Of a stretch of 30,419 nt of DNA, positions 7,532 to 14,178 are shown piece by piece. Position numbers and translations under genes: made by a program. Origin of the DNA: a virus; IMG/VR virus record IMGVR_UViG_3300023184_000380, positions 1-30,419 of that record; one strand, 5' to 3'. The stretch's first letter is position 1. The number at the start of each line of letters is the position of its first letter. Under the pieces are notes generated by a model. It saw nothing but the letters and a program-made list of their open reading frames with translations. It was not told the origin of the DNA and did not search any database.

Positions 7532-7987
7532 TCAATCAAATCTATGTCTATTCCTTTTCTCTTGTAGATATACTTTTCTTGCTTCTTCTTCCGTTTTATA
7601 CTCACCCAAGTATGTTGTCTTACCATCTACCGTTATTCTTACTTGATATTTACCTGACGCCTTATGGAAGTAATATCCTTTGACTGAAGGTTTGTTAAAA
7701 CTATTCTGTGAATGTGTTACAGACCTTAAGTTAACTATTCTGTTGTCTGATGGATTATTGTTGATGTGATCTATTTCATTTACGATCTCATCGTATATCC
7801 AATACCATGCTAATAGATGTGCTCTTAAATTAAATCTAATGTCTTTATCTCTGAATGCCAAACATATATATCCATTATTATCTTTTCTTTGGAGTTGTTT
7901 TCCTCTCAAACCAGTAACAAAACCAGAATCTGGATCATAGGTATATCCCTTATTTATTACATATTGAAGTTTCTCTAATCTAGTCAT
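7532..7987 (-). CDS. HNH endonuclease with C-terminal AP2-like DNA-binding domain
   Basis: 151 residues. The HNH domain (about 50-98) shows RAHLLAWYWIYDE with His57, EIDHINNNPSDNRIVNLR with Asp73-His74 and the Asn pattern, and the typical SVTHSQN. Residues about 102-145 (GYYFHKASGKYQVRI, YLGEYKTEEEARKVY) form an AP2-like domain. This is the layout of free-standing homing endonucleases in phages, which cut a related genome and spread by repair. The start overlaps the previous stop by 1 base (TAATG). A terminator follows, so it is the last gene of its unit. Confidence 0.9.
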   Translation of the reverse strand: MTRLEKLQYVINKGYTYDPDSGFVTGLRGKQLQRKDNNGYICLAFRDKDIRFNLRAHLLAWYWIYDEIVNEIDHINNNPSDNRIVNLRSVTHSQNSFNKPSVKGYYFHKASGKYQVRITVDGKTTYLGEYKTEEEARKVYLQEKRNRHRFD

Positions 7988-8199
7988 TATTTATTTTCAT
8001 TCTGAAAGATTATTTGGTCAATCTTTTCAAATCTATCTGCTAAAGATTTTGAATATCCATTTTCAACAAAGTCGTTTAATACTGTTGTTATTTGAATGAT
8101 CTCTACCATTGATAGACATTTCTCACAGGAGTTCATATACTCTACTACAAGTTTAAGATTTGATTGTGTTGCAATTTGTTGCGAAGTTGTGTTTGCCAT
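7987..8199 (-). CDS. Small hypothetical protein
   Basis: 70 residues, not recognised. Predicted mostly helical, with one CEKC motif (Cys30-Cys33) in the middle (EYMNSCEKCLSMVEI) and a polar tail. It lies in the short unit driven by the 8494 promoter, ending with a 1-base overlap into the HNH gene. Confidence 0.6.
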   Translation of the reverse strand: MANTTSQQIATQSNLKLVVEYMNSCEKCLSMVEIIQITTVLNDFVENGYSKSLADRFEKIDQIIFQNENK

Positions 8200-8226
8200 A
8201 ATTTTTGTTTTTTATTTTTGTTTATT

Positions 8227-8460
8227 TTATATGTAATCTATTTCTACTAATTCACCCATCATTTCCATTTCTTTTTGGGTTTGTTGTTCATCTTCCCAAC
8301 GCTGTTTGCATACTTGATCCCAAAACATTTCTTCTAAATGATATTCGTATTCTTGTTGCTCGTTAAGTTGTTTTTGTCTTTTGTTAAGGTAATCTTGGTG
8401 TTCAGAATTAAGTAATTGATCTTGGATGTAATCTTCCATAAAGTTTGTTAGGATGCACAT
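8227..8460 (-). CDS. Small Gln/Glu-rich hypothetical protein
   Basis: 77 residues from the first ATG, or 70 if MEDYIQ at 8439 is the start. It is rich in Gln and Glu (QKQLNEQQEYEYHLEEM, EDEQQTQKEMEMMGE) and probably one long helix. First gene after the Bacteroidota-type promoter at 8494-8524. No function can be given. Confidence 0.55.
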   Translation of the reverse strand: MCILTNFMEDYIQDQLLNSEHQDYLNKRQKQLNEQQEYEYHLEEMFWDQVCKQRWEDEQQTQKEMEMMGELVEIDYI

Positions 8461-8493
8461 AATTTTTAGTATTTAATTGATTTATTTATACTA

Positions 8494-8524
8494 CAAATAT
8501 AACGCTTTATCCTTGAAAAATCAA
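8494..8524 (-). promoter_or_regulatory. Bacteroidota-type promoter (TTG-N20-TATATTTG)
   Basis: On the minus strand a TATATTTG (8501-8494) matches the -7 consensus TAnnTTTG, and TTG (8524-8522) lies 20 bases upstream, the usual distance for the -33 element. It falls at the very end of the second sigma-like gene, whose stop is 8521-8523, and about 34 bases before the 8460 ATG. Confidence 0.65.
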
Positions 8525-9039
8525 TTCACTTTAAGATATTTTTTGATTTTATTTTTGGTTTTGTTGATGTTATGCCAAGCTAAACAATGATCCACACCAT
8601 ATTCCTTTTCTATTGCTCTGTAGGTTAATCCGTTTGTGTAATATTGTTGGAACATTTCATTATCAAACCAATTCTTTCTTACCTGTGTGTAAGCGTATAA
8701 TACACTATCTAATTTCTCCTCAAATTCAATCTTATCTTCTATTGTGGTATCATCTATCACATCAGGTATTTCAAGTGTCCCAAAGTCCTTTATTCTATTG
8801 TTCTTGTAGAAACTTGATGTTGATGAAAAGAGTTGATTTCTAACTGTATTCAAGAAGTAGTATTTGAACCATCCCTCTTCATATATTTTTTCTATTTTTT
8901 CTGCGTTTTCAAGGTATGATAAACTGATTTCACTTATTAGTGGTAGTTTATATTCCTTCTTATGTCCAATGAAGTTTTCAATAATTTCATCGTAGATTGA
9001 TCCTTTCTTACATATTTGAATTATGATCTGATCAATCAT
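8521..9039 (-). CDS. Sigma-factor-like protein 2
   Basis: 172 residues using the ATG at 9039 (MIDQIIIQICKKG), which overlaps the previous gene by 8 bases. An earlier in-frame ATG at 9105 would overlap it by 74 bases and add a Lys/Leu-rich stretch, so it is less likely. A region-2-like part (GWFKYYFLNTVRNQLFSS, STSSFYKNNR) is followed by an acidic linker (IPDVIDDTTIEDKIEFEE) and a C-terminal helix-turn-helix (LTYRAIEKEYGVDHCLAWHN) resembling sigma region 4. It probably redirects host RNA polymerase to phage promoters. Divergent, so assigned by pattern only. Confidence 0.55.
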   Translation of the reverse strand: MIDQIIIQICKKGSIYDEIIENFIGHKKEYKLPLISEISLSYLENAEKIEKIYEEGWFKYYFLNTVRNQLFSSTSSFYKNNRIKDFGTLEIPDVIDDTTIEDKIEFEEKLDSVLYAYTQVRKNWFDNEMFQQYYTNGLTYRAIEKEYGVDHCLAWHNINKTKNKIKKYLKVN

Positions 9040-9400
9040 TAATATCTTCTTCAAATTTATCAGATAGATCTTGAAACAATTTGTTAAATATTTTTTCATT
9101 ATCATCTTCAGGTTGAAATCTATTCATAGTAGTTATATAAATGAATTTTAGGTTGTCGTATAACTCTTTGGAGTATTCGTATCTTTCAAGGTTGTTATAT
9201 ACCTCAATCATACTGAAACAACTCACATAGATATCTATTAACGACTTAATTACTATTTCTTGATATTCTTTATTGTCATCTAAAATTGATGTTGTTATAT
9301 CAAATAATTCTAATAGTTGAATCATTGTTTGGTGGTGGTGATCCACATTGTCTTCGGTTACATCTTCAAATGTAAATGAAATGTTATCTGGTCTGCTCAT
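9032..9400 (-). CDS. Acidic hypothetical protein
   Basis: 122 residues, not recognised. It is strongly acidic and helical (FEDVTEDNVDHHHQTM, DLSDKFEEDIND at the end). It lies between the two sigma-like genes: its start is 16 bases after the first, and its stop overlaps the second by 8. The leader has GATATTTATAATT before the ATG. A regulator of one of the sigma-like proteins would fit the position, but that is a guess. Confidence 0.65.
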   Translation of the reverse strand: MSRPDNISFTFEDVTEDNVDHHHQTMIQLLELFDITTSILDDNKEYQEIVIKSLIDIYVSCFSMIEVYNNLERYEYSKELYDNLKFIYITTMNRFQPEDDNEKIFNKLFQDLSDKFEEDIND

Positions 9401-9416
9401 AATTATAAATATCTGT

Positions 9417-10079
9417 TTATTTTATTTTAACAATATAATACTGACCCAAGTTCAAATTGTATTGTAATGCGTGATCTATTTGACGAATAGTATATTGGTA
9501 ATCTAATTTCTTTTCAATATCGTTTCTTGAAAAACAAGGTATGTGAATAACTTTATTTTTATGATGTTTAATAACATATCGTGATCTTTTTCCAACAGAT
9601 GTTTTCATCTTTGAAATCATATTGTATTTGATTGACCCCATCTGACCAACTTTAAGATTTAATTTAGTTTTAATTTCATCTTCAGTTTTATCTTCTAATA
9701 ACATTTTCATTAGTTCTCTTTGAACCTTTGTAAACTTTGTTTCTTCAATACATTCAAGTAATACTCCTTTATATTTTTCTTTATCCATTTCATCTTCAAT
9801 AATAGGTTCATCCCATTGAAGTGTAGTATCTAAATTATCGGTATATACTAATTTATTTTTTTTATGAAATGAAAGACAGGAGTTTCTAACAATTAGAAAT
9901 GTATATCCCTTAATTTTATCATAGTCATCTTCTAAAACACCTTCTTGCATCTTCTCTAAAATCTTCAACCAGGTATTTTGAACTATGTCCATACGATCTA
10001 TATATGGAATATAATTACATTGTCTTATTCCTAGTACTAGACCTGTTAATTGTTTATCTAATTCTGTATAACTCTTCAT
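9417..10079 (-). CDS. ECF-like sigma factor
   Basis: 220 residues. Region 2 pattern at about 27-85: DRMDIVQNTWLKILEKMQEG followed by GYTFLIVRNSCLSFHKK, close to the 'DivQevflklwe...kaWLfrIarNlaid' layout of ECF sigma factors. Region 4 at about 125-165: FTKVQRELMKMLLEDKTEDE followed by IKTKLNLKVGQMGSIKYNM, a helix-turn-helix. A 55-residue basic C-terminal extension (KRSRYVIKHHKNKVIHI) is unusual. Leader motif ATATTTATAAG ends 1 base before the ATG. Likely an early gene that switches on phage promoters. Confidence 0.65.
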   Translation of the reverse strand: MKSYTELDKQLTGLVLGIRQCNYIPYIDRMDIVQNTWLKILEKMQEGVLEDDYDKIKGYTFLIVRNSCLSFHKKNKLVYTDNLDTTLQWDEPIIEDEMDKEKYKGVLLECIEETKFTKVQRELMKMLLEDKTEDEIKTKLNLKVGQMGSIKYNMISKMKTSVGKRSRYVIKHHKNKVIHIPCFSRNDIEKKLDYQYTIRQIDHALQYNLNLGQYYIVKIK

Positions 10080-10131
10080 TCTTATAAATATACAAGAATA
10101 TTAAATAAATTAAATTATCTTTATTTTTGAG

Positions 10132-10192
10132 GGTGATTAAAATCAAGTTATCCCCCCTTCCCCCCTAAAAGAAAAAATAACTTAATAATCAC
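10132..10192. other. Hairpin with a C-rich (G-rich on minus) loop
   Basis: 10132-10139 (GGTGATTA) pairs with 10185-10192 (TAATCACC), and 10145-10151 (AAGTTAT) with 10176-10182 (ATAACTT), leaving an uneven internal loop. The apical loop holds six C, TT and five C (10152-10164), which on the minus strand is GGGGGAAGGGGGG. It lies directly upstream of the sigma-like gene. Confidence 0.6.
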
Positions 10193-10331
10193 CTATTTTA
10201 GTTGGGCAGATAGAACTCACAAGTTGTAGAAAGAATTACTATCATTTAAGATTGAATATATTTTTGATTAACCTTTTATCAGTCCTGAACCATGCTTATG
10301 TTCCTACGCCTTCATAGGCGGATAAATAAAA

Positions 10332-10374
10332 ACCCCCTACTAAAATGATTGGAGTCCTTTTGAATGTAGGGGGT
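10332..10374. terminator. C5/G5 hairpin, terminator-like
   Basis: 10332-10340 (ACCCCCTAC) pairs with 10366-10374 (GTAGGGGGT) around a 25-base loop. On the minus strand it is followed by TTTTTATTTATC, on the plus strand by CTTATTTAT. Loop bases 10347-10355 (GATTGGAGT) match 10411-10419 (ACTCCAATC) exactly in reverse complement, so a pseudoknot-like fold is possible. Confidence 0.55.
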
Positions 10375-10524
10375 CTTATTTATATATAAGAAATATTTTC
10401 TAACATTAGAACTCCAATCTGTATGTCTATTATAAATATAATGATTTATTTCAAAAGATTCAAGTGGTAAAAATATTTTACTTATAAAAAATATTCATAT
10501 ATAATTTTAATGATTTATTGTTCA

Positions 10525-10552
10525 TAACCTGTTTACGCTATAATTCAGGTTA
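10525..10552. other. Inverted repeat TAACCTG/CAGGTTA
   Basis: Two perfect 7-base arms (10525-10531 and 10546-10552) are separated by 14 bases. It lies just beyond the terminator of the holin unit. It could be an operator, or extend the terminator structure. Confidence 0.35.
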
Positions 10553-10560
10553 AATTAAAA

Positions 10561-10588
10561 AACCCCCTACTCGTCTGAATAGGGGGTT
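10561..10588 (-). terminator. Terminator of the portal-holin unit
   Basis: 10561-10569 (AACCCCCTA) pairs with 10580-10588 (TAGGGGGTT) around a 10-base loop. On the minus strand it is followed by a T run (TTTTTAATTT). It is 21 bases past the holin stop at 10609. The plus side has CTTTTT after it, so it may work in both directions. Confidence 0.8.
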
Positions 10589-10608
10589 CGTCTTTTTAAG
10601 TAAGTATA

Positions 10609-10776
10609 TTATCTTTTAGATAAGATAGACCATATAGCTCCAACACTCGTTAATACACCTGCCGTGAGTTCTGTTAATAGATTTTCATCAAGATAACCTT
10701 TCACTACCAAAATACCTCCAATGAATGTTAGAGTGTGTCTAATTATGCCCAATAATTGTTCTTTAGTTAATTTCAT
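10609..10776 (-). CDS. Small holin (Pam3-gp28-like)
   Basis: 55 residues, starting at the ATG at 10776 (MKLTKEQLLGIIRHTLTF) and ending with a TAA at 10609-10611. The layout IRHxLTFxGGxLVxKGYLD, a short turn, then LTAGVLTSVGAIWSILSK matches the family of very small phage holins with two membrane segments (about 10-27 and 36-52). Holins make the pore in the inner membrane that times lysis. It follows the KTSC gene by 19 bases and is the last gene before the terminator. Confidence 0.8.
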   Translation of the reverse strand: MKLTKEQLLGIIRHTLTFIGGILVVKGYLDENLLTELTAGVLTSVGAIWSILSKR

Positions 10777-10795
10777 AATTTGTTTTTATTTTTGT

Positions 10796-11227
10796 TTATT
10801 GTAAATTGCCACCTTTTTTATATGCAACACCAGTTTTAATTAACCATTTGTGAACTGCCGCCCCATTACTAGGTGTTTTTCCTATATACCATTTTCCATA
10901 TTTGTTTTCACCTGTTGTGATACAAGTTGCATCACCATTGGCTATTTTCATAAACAGATCAAAGGCTACATTCATATATGTGTAGATTGATTTGTCTTGG
11001 AATTGAATAAACATTTCTTTTGATTCGTCATTATACATTACCCTTCTTACATTAGATGAGTTCAAATTGTTTGCTCTCCACTTCTTAAATTCAAAATTCA
11101 CAAGGTTATATACCTCATCATCAGAAAGTGTGTCAGATGGAAGATTTAACTCTTCTTTGATCAACTCAAACTTATAGTTGTCAGATAATTTTGGATGATC
11201 TAATATTTCTTCTATTGTATATTTCAT
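10796..11227 (-). CDS. KTSC-domain protein
   Basis: 143 residues. The part from about 57 to 98 (SSNVRRVMYNDESKEMFIQF, then SIYTYMNVAFDLFMKI) has the pattern of the KTSC domain: S-x-I/V-xx-VxY, a strand, then YxYxxV and a helix. The N-terminal 50 residues are helical and the C-terminal 40 (KYGKWYIGKTPSNGAAVHKW) are extra to the basic domain. The biochemical role of KTSC is not established. It starts 8 bases after the adaptor stop, and the holin follows. Confidence 0.6.
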   Translation of the reverse strand: MKYTIEEILDHPKLSDNYKFELIKEELNLPSDTLSDDEVYNLVNFEFKKWRANNLNSSNVRRVMYNDESKEMFIQFQDKSIYTYMNVAFDLFMKIANGDATCITTGENKYGKWYIGKTPSNGAAVHKWLIKTGVAYKKGGNLQ

Positions 11228-11235
11228 ATCTTCAG

Positions 11236-11835
11236 TTAATAATCATTATCACAATCGTAACATCCACCTGGCATTGTTGGATCATCAAATATCGGAATAT
11301 TCAATCTAATAGCGTAACTATTCTTTTGGAAGGATATACCACTAAAATATGATTTACCACTCTTCTGTAAGTTAACCCTTGATCCTGGATTCTGATATTG
11401 AGGGAAAAGACTAGGCCAATCCTGAAGAAACTTATTCATTCTCTTCAAATAAAATTGAGCCAAGTTGTAGATACTATTTCTAACATACTTAACCTCATCC
11501 AAATCTGATGCCTGTGAATATTCTGAACTTTCTTTACTGATCGCTTTATTCGTTGTCTTATAGTTTAAGAACGGAAAAGCTTCATAGAACGAAAATTGAC
11601 ATAGACAAGGTTGAATGTAATCCCTTAAGAAGTCCTCTTCATCATTATTCAATGTATTATTTATAACCGCATCCTGTAGATGTCGGTAGAATGTTGTTCC
11701 CAAGGCTTGTTGAATTGTTGTTTCTTGACTTGAATAAATAAACGGAACTAGTTTGTTATCATCCACATTGTCTTCAATCACGGTATTCTCCTTAAGATAT
11801 GTGGTACTTATAAATTTTACTCTCGGATTTGCCAT
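11236..11835 (-). CDS. Head-tail adaptor-like protein (DUF6712 type)
   Basis: 199 residues. It has the style of the helical connector proteins next to portals in Bacteroidota phages: a QALGTTFYRHLQDAV segment near 42-56, NDEEDFLRDYIQPCLCQFSF near 63-82, NYKTTNKAISKES, and a late helix YNLAQFYLKRMNKFLQDWPS. Connectors of this kind sit under the portal and dock the tail. The C-terminus is Gly/Cys/Asp-rich (GGCYDCDNDY). The start overlaps the portal stop by 1 base (TAATG), which supports the role. Confidence 0.6.
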   Translation of the reverse strand: MANPRVKFISTTYLKENTVIEDNVDDNKLVPFIYSSQETTIQQALGTTFYRHLQDAVINNTLNNDEEDFLRDYIQPCLCQFSFYEAFPFLNYKTTNKAISKESSEYSQASDLDEVKYVRNSIYNLAQFYLKRMNKFLQDWPSLFPQYQNPGSRVNLQKSGKSYFSGISFQKNSYAIRLNIPIFDDPTMPGGCYDCDNDY

Positions 11836-13154
11836 TATATATAGTTTTTTGTTGTATCGGTTATTGGTGTTGCTGTTTTTGGTTGCCCAATTATTGATCT
11901 TGCTTCCTCATCAGTAAATCCATATAACAAAATCATCATTTGGATTGCTGATTCATAAGATGTAATACCTGAAGCAACTGATTGTTGAACCAACAAGATA
12001 CCTTGAATATCTTCTTTTTCTCTTTGTTGGATATCGTCTTGGATATTTTCATCTTTATATTCCTTAAGAACCAACTCTTCAGTGAATCCTAATGGTTTTA
12101 ATATAGAATTTAATACCTCTTCCAATTGTTCTTGACGAGGTGTAATATAGTATGATTGGAACTCTGATAACAATTCGTTTCTTTCTGATGTAGATCCCAA
12201 TTTTCCTGGTGTTAATACAACCAATTGTGGTGGGATTTCGTGAGTCATAACGATATTCTTTTCAACCATATCCTGTAAGATAACAAATCTTTCATCAGAA
12301 CTATTTGCTTCAATTGGAATCAATTCAGGTTTCTGATCTCCACCATCTGAATAAGTAATAATTATCTTACCAGCATTTCCTGATCCTTGATAATTTCTTT
12401 TCCACTCACGCATGAACTCATCTTGTTCATCCAATGTAGGAATCCCTGTAGCGAAGTTTAATACGAACGATGGAGCAAACCCTTGTTTAACTGAATTTAA
12501 GTGAAATTTGGATATCTCATAGTCCAATTCTATATAGTTTAATCCCGTAGAATATGAAGGTTGTGGATAGATATTATCTGCCACAGGATTATCTTCAATA
12601 TAATAATATAATTGTCTTCCAATTCTAACATTTGGATCGTAAGCTCTAATCAATTCAGGTTTGAACTCATCCTTCTTAAATAATGCCCAATTGTTACAGA
12701 ACCAATAATGATCAAAATCAACATCCTCATTATGAACACCTCTTCTAATCTTATGTATTGGAACATAATGAACATCAAAAGATGTTCCCTCTCTATTCCA
12801 AATAACCTCAAAACAAAAACCATTGAATAATTCAAAGTCAGCTGATATCTGTCGTGTAAACTTTTCAAGTTTATTTTTCTTAACATACTGAAGTAAATTT
12901 GGATCTAATATTTCAGCAAAACCATATCCTGTTGATAACTTTATCTTTTTGTTGATAATAGCCTTATGAGTGGTTGACCCATAGTTATTGTATAAATTCA
13001 ACAAATAAATTGGGTATACATTATTTGTTCCCCACTCAATAAAATGATGGGTTTTATTTAATGTGTATTCTGGTATAACATAAGCCTCATTAAAATTATA
13101 AATCTTAAATGATCTTGTTGTTTTATTTTCTTCTGTTGATACTATCTCTTCCAT
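11835..13154 (-). CDS. Portal protein
   Basis: 439 residues from the ATG at 13154 (MEEIVSTEENKTTRSF). The frame could start at 13217, but that would overlap the previous gene, while 13154 lies 1 base past its stop (TAA-N-ATG), as at 22961 and 1122. The portal is the ring at one vertex through which DNA enters and leaves. Typical features: GTNNVYPIYLLNLYNNYGST near the start, an IKLSTGYGF segment, the long helical part ITPRQEQLEEVLNSILKPLG near the C-terminus, and the TPGKLGSTSERNELLSEFQS stretch before it. Located far from terL, which is unusual. Confidence 0.85.
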   Translation of the reverse strand: MEEIVSTEENKTTRSFKIYNFNEAYVIPEYTLNKTHHFIEWGTNNVYPIYLLNLYNNYGSTTHKAIINKKIKLSTGYGFAEILDPNLLQYVKKNKLEKFTRQISADFELFNGFCFEVIWNREGTSFDVHYVPIHKIRRGVHNEDVDFDHYWFCNNWALFKKDEFKPELIRAYDPNVRIGRQLYYYIEDNPVADNIYPQPSYSTGLNYIELDYEISKFHLNSVKQGFAPSFVLNFATGIPTLDEQDEFMREWKRNYQGSGNAGKIIITYSDGGDQKPELIPIEANSSDERFVILQDMVEKNIVMTHEIPPQLVVLTPGKLGSTSERNELLSEFQSYYITPRQEQLEEVLNSILKPLGFTEELVLKEYKDENIQDDIQQREKEDIQGILLVQQSVASGITSYESAIQMMILLYGFTDEEARSIIGQPKTATPITDTTKNYI

Positions 13155-13155
13155 A

Positions 13156-13527
13156 TTATTCAAATGTATATTCTTGTACTGGGTTATTATATGTTGTTTG
13201 TGTTGGATTAGTTCCAATTACCGTTGCCAATCCACTTTCAACTATGTCTTCTGTAGTCATCCCTGATAAACTTAAAGTTGTTCCTGATGTCTGATATACA
13301 AAATAGTCATAAGTTCCAGCAATTAAACTACTGGTAGTTCCTGATGTCCATTGGTATTCATTCCATCTGTTTATATTTGGACTTGTATCACCCGTCAACC
13401 AAAATAAATTGTTATCGTGATTCTGATTTGAAAACAAATTCAAAATGTAATTGGCATTTAGAATGGTTGTGTTCTCATTCAATGTGAAAATCAAATCCGA
13501 ATTTTGATAATTATATAGTGTAACCAT
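13156..13527 (-). CDS. Hypothetical small protein upstream of portal
   Basis: 123 residues, not recognised. It is rich in Thr, Ser, Asn and Tyr with short strand-like segments (TTILNANYILNLF, LIAGTYDYFVYQ, TSGTTLSLSGM), like a small virion protein of beta type. First gene of the portal unit. Its leader carries AATATTTATAAG before the ATG and lies back to back with the promoter of the plus-strand genes. Confidence 0.6.
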   Translation of the reverse strand: MVTLYNYQNSDLIFTLNENTTILNANYILNLFSNQNHDNNLFWLTGDTSPNINRWNEYQWTSGTTSSLIAGTYDYFVYQTSGTTLSLSGMTTEDIVESGLATVIGTNPTQTTYNNPVQEYTFE

Positions 13528-13570
13528 TACTTTTTCTTATAAATATTAAAAACATATTTTTGTTTATGCA

Positions 13571-13600
13571 TTGCCGATTGAAATAAAATTCATATCTTTG
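13571..13600 (+). promoter_or_regulatory. Bacteroidota-type promoter (TTG-N19-TATCTTTG)
   Basis: TTG (13571-13573) and TATCTTTG (13593-13600) are 19 bases apart, matching the -33 TTTG and -7 TAnnTTTG elements of the main Bacteroidota sigma factor. It points at the plus-strand gene whose ATG is at 13629. Confidence 0.75.
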
Positions 13601-13628
13601 TTAGACAAACAACTTAAAACTATAACAA

Positions 13629-13805
13629 ATGAAATCTTTAACTAAATATGAAAGAGAATTTTTAATTAGATTACTTGATGAGTATGGAGGTATTTTTAAT
13701 ATGGATAATAAAATTCAAATGATTGAATTGATTAAAGACATAAAAAAACTAAAAATCACCAAGAACAATTTAGAATCAACATATTTAACAACTATCATAA
13801 AATAA
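13629..13805 (+). CDS. Small hypothetical protein, first gene of the plus-strand pair
   Basis: 58 residues, starting at the ATG at 13629 (MKSLTKYEREFLIRLLDEY) and ending with a TAA at 13803-13805. It is a charged, helical protein (KIQMIELIKDIKKLKITK). A clear promoter lies 28 bases upstream and the second gene follows 18 bases later. With the promoter and the tight spacing, coding is likely. Function unknown. Confidence 0.65.
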   Translation: MKSLTKYEREFLIRLLDEYGGIFNMDNKIQMIELIKDIKKLKITKNNLESTYLTTIIK

Positions 13806-13823
13806 AAACAAACGATTAAAGAT

Positions 13824-14120
13824 ATGGAAGACAGACAAATGATGATGATGAAAAACTCCCTTATTCGTGGGACGATGTATATGTTGAATGACGATTATAG
13901 AATGGAAGATAAGGATTCGGCATATCAATATTTAATGGATATAACGAACTCTACAACCGAAGATGATATTGTTCCATTACTTCGTGGTAAAACCTATTCA
14001 GAACTAATGGATATAAATATTAAGGTGGGTTCTTACTTGAAACAAACAAAAAGATATTCAGGTGAAAGTTTTTTAACTGCTGAAGCTTACAGGGAATACG
14101 GAAAATATAAGGGGGATTAA
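13824..14120 (+). CDS. Hypothetical protein, second gene of the plus-strand pair
   Basis: 98 residues, not recognised. It is charged, with a Met-rich start (MEDRQMMMMKNSLIRGTM) and helical segments (DKDSAYQYLMDITNS, YSELMDINIKVGSYLK). It ends 10 bases before a hairpin shared with the convergent minus-strand gene. With the 58-aa gene it is one of only two genes on the plus strand. An early host-takeover or regulatory role is possible but nothing shows it. Confidence 0.75.
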   Translation: MEDRQMMMMKNSLIRGTMYMLNDDYRMEDKDSAYQYLMDITNSTTEDDIVPLLRGKTYSELMDINIKVGSYLKQTKRYSGESFLTAEAYREYGKYKGD

Positions 14121-14130
14121 ATATAAAAAA

Positions 14131-14155
14131 CCCCCAAACCTATTAGGTAAGGGGG
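14131..14155. terminator. Bidirectional terminator between convergent units
   Basis: CCCCCAAACCT (14131-14141) can pair with AGGTAAGGGGG (14145-14155) around a tiny loop, with a mismatch in the middle. The minus strand continues with TTTTTTATATT, the plus strand with AATATTTT. It closes the long virion unit from the right and the plus-strand pair from the left. Confidence 0.8.
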
Positions 14156-14178
14156 AATATTTTAAGGATTTGGAATTA

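Larger units (their letters stand above)
10080..10608. other. 529-bp non-coding region rich in hairpins
   Basis: No convincing gene is seen on either strand between the sigma-like gene and the 55-aa holin gene. It holds a 15-bp hairpin around a C6TTC5 tract, a small CGCCT/AGGCG hairpin at about 10308-10321, two C5/G5 terminator-like hairpins, a 9-base match between the loop of one and downstream sequence, and a TAACCTG/CAGGTTA inverted repeat. It could hold an origin, a packaging site or a non-coding RNA. Confidence 0.7.

Noticed and set aside
8521-9105. Start of the second sigma-like gene at 9105
   Set aside because: It would overlap the previous gene by 74 bases, while the ATG at 9039 overlaps by 8 and begins a normal-looking protein.
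10290-10330. tRNA gene near the CGCCT/AGGCG hairpin
   Set aside because: The GGTTCAGGACTG-like stretch does not form a T arm, and no acceptor or anticodon stem can be built.
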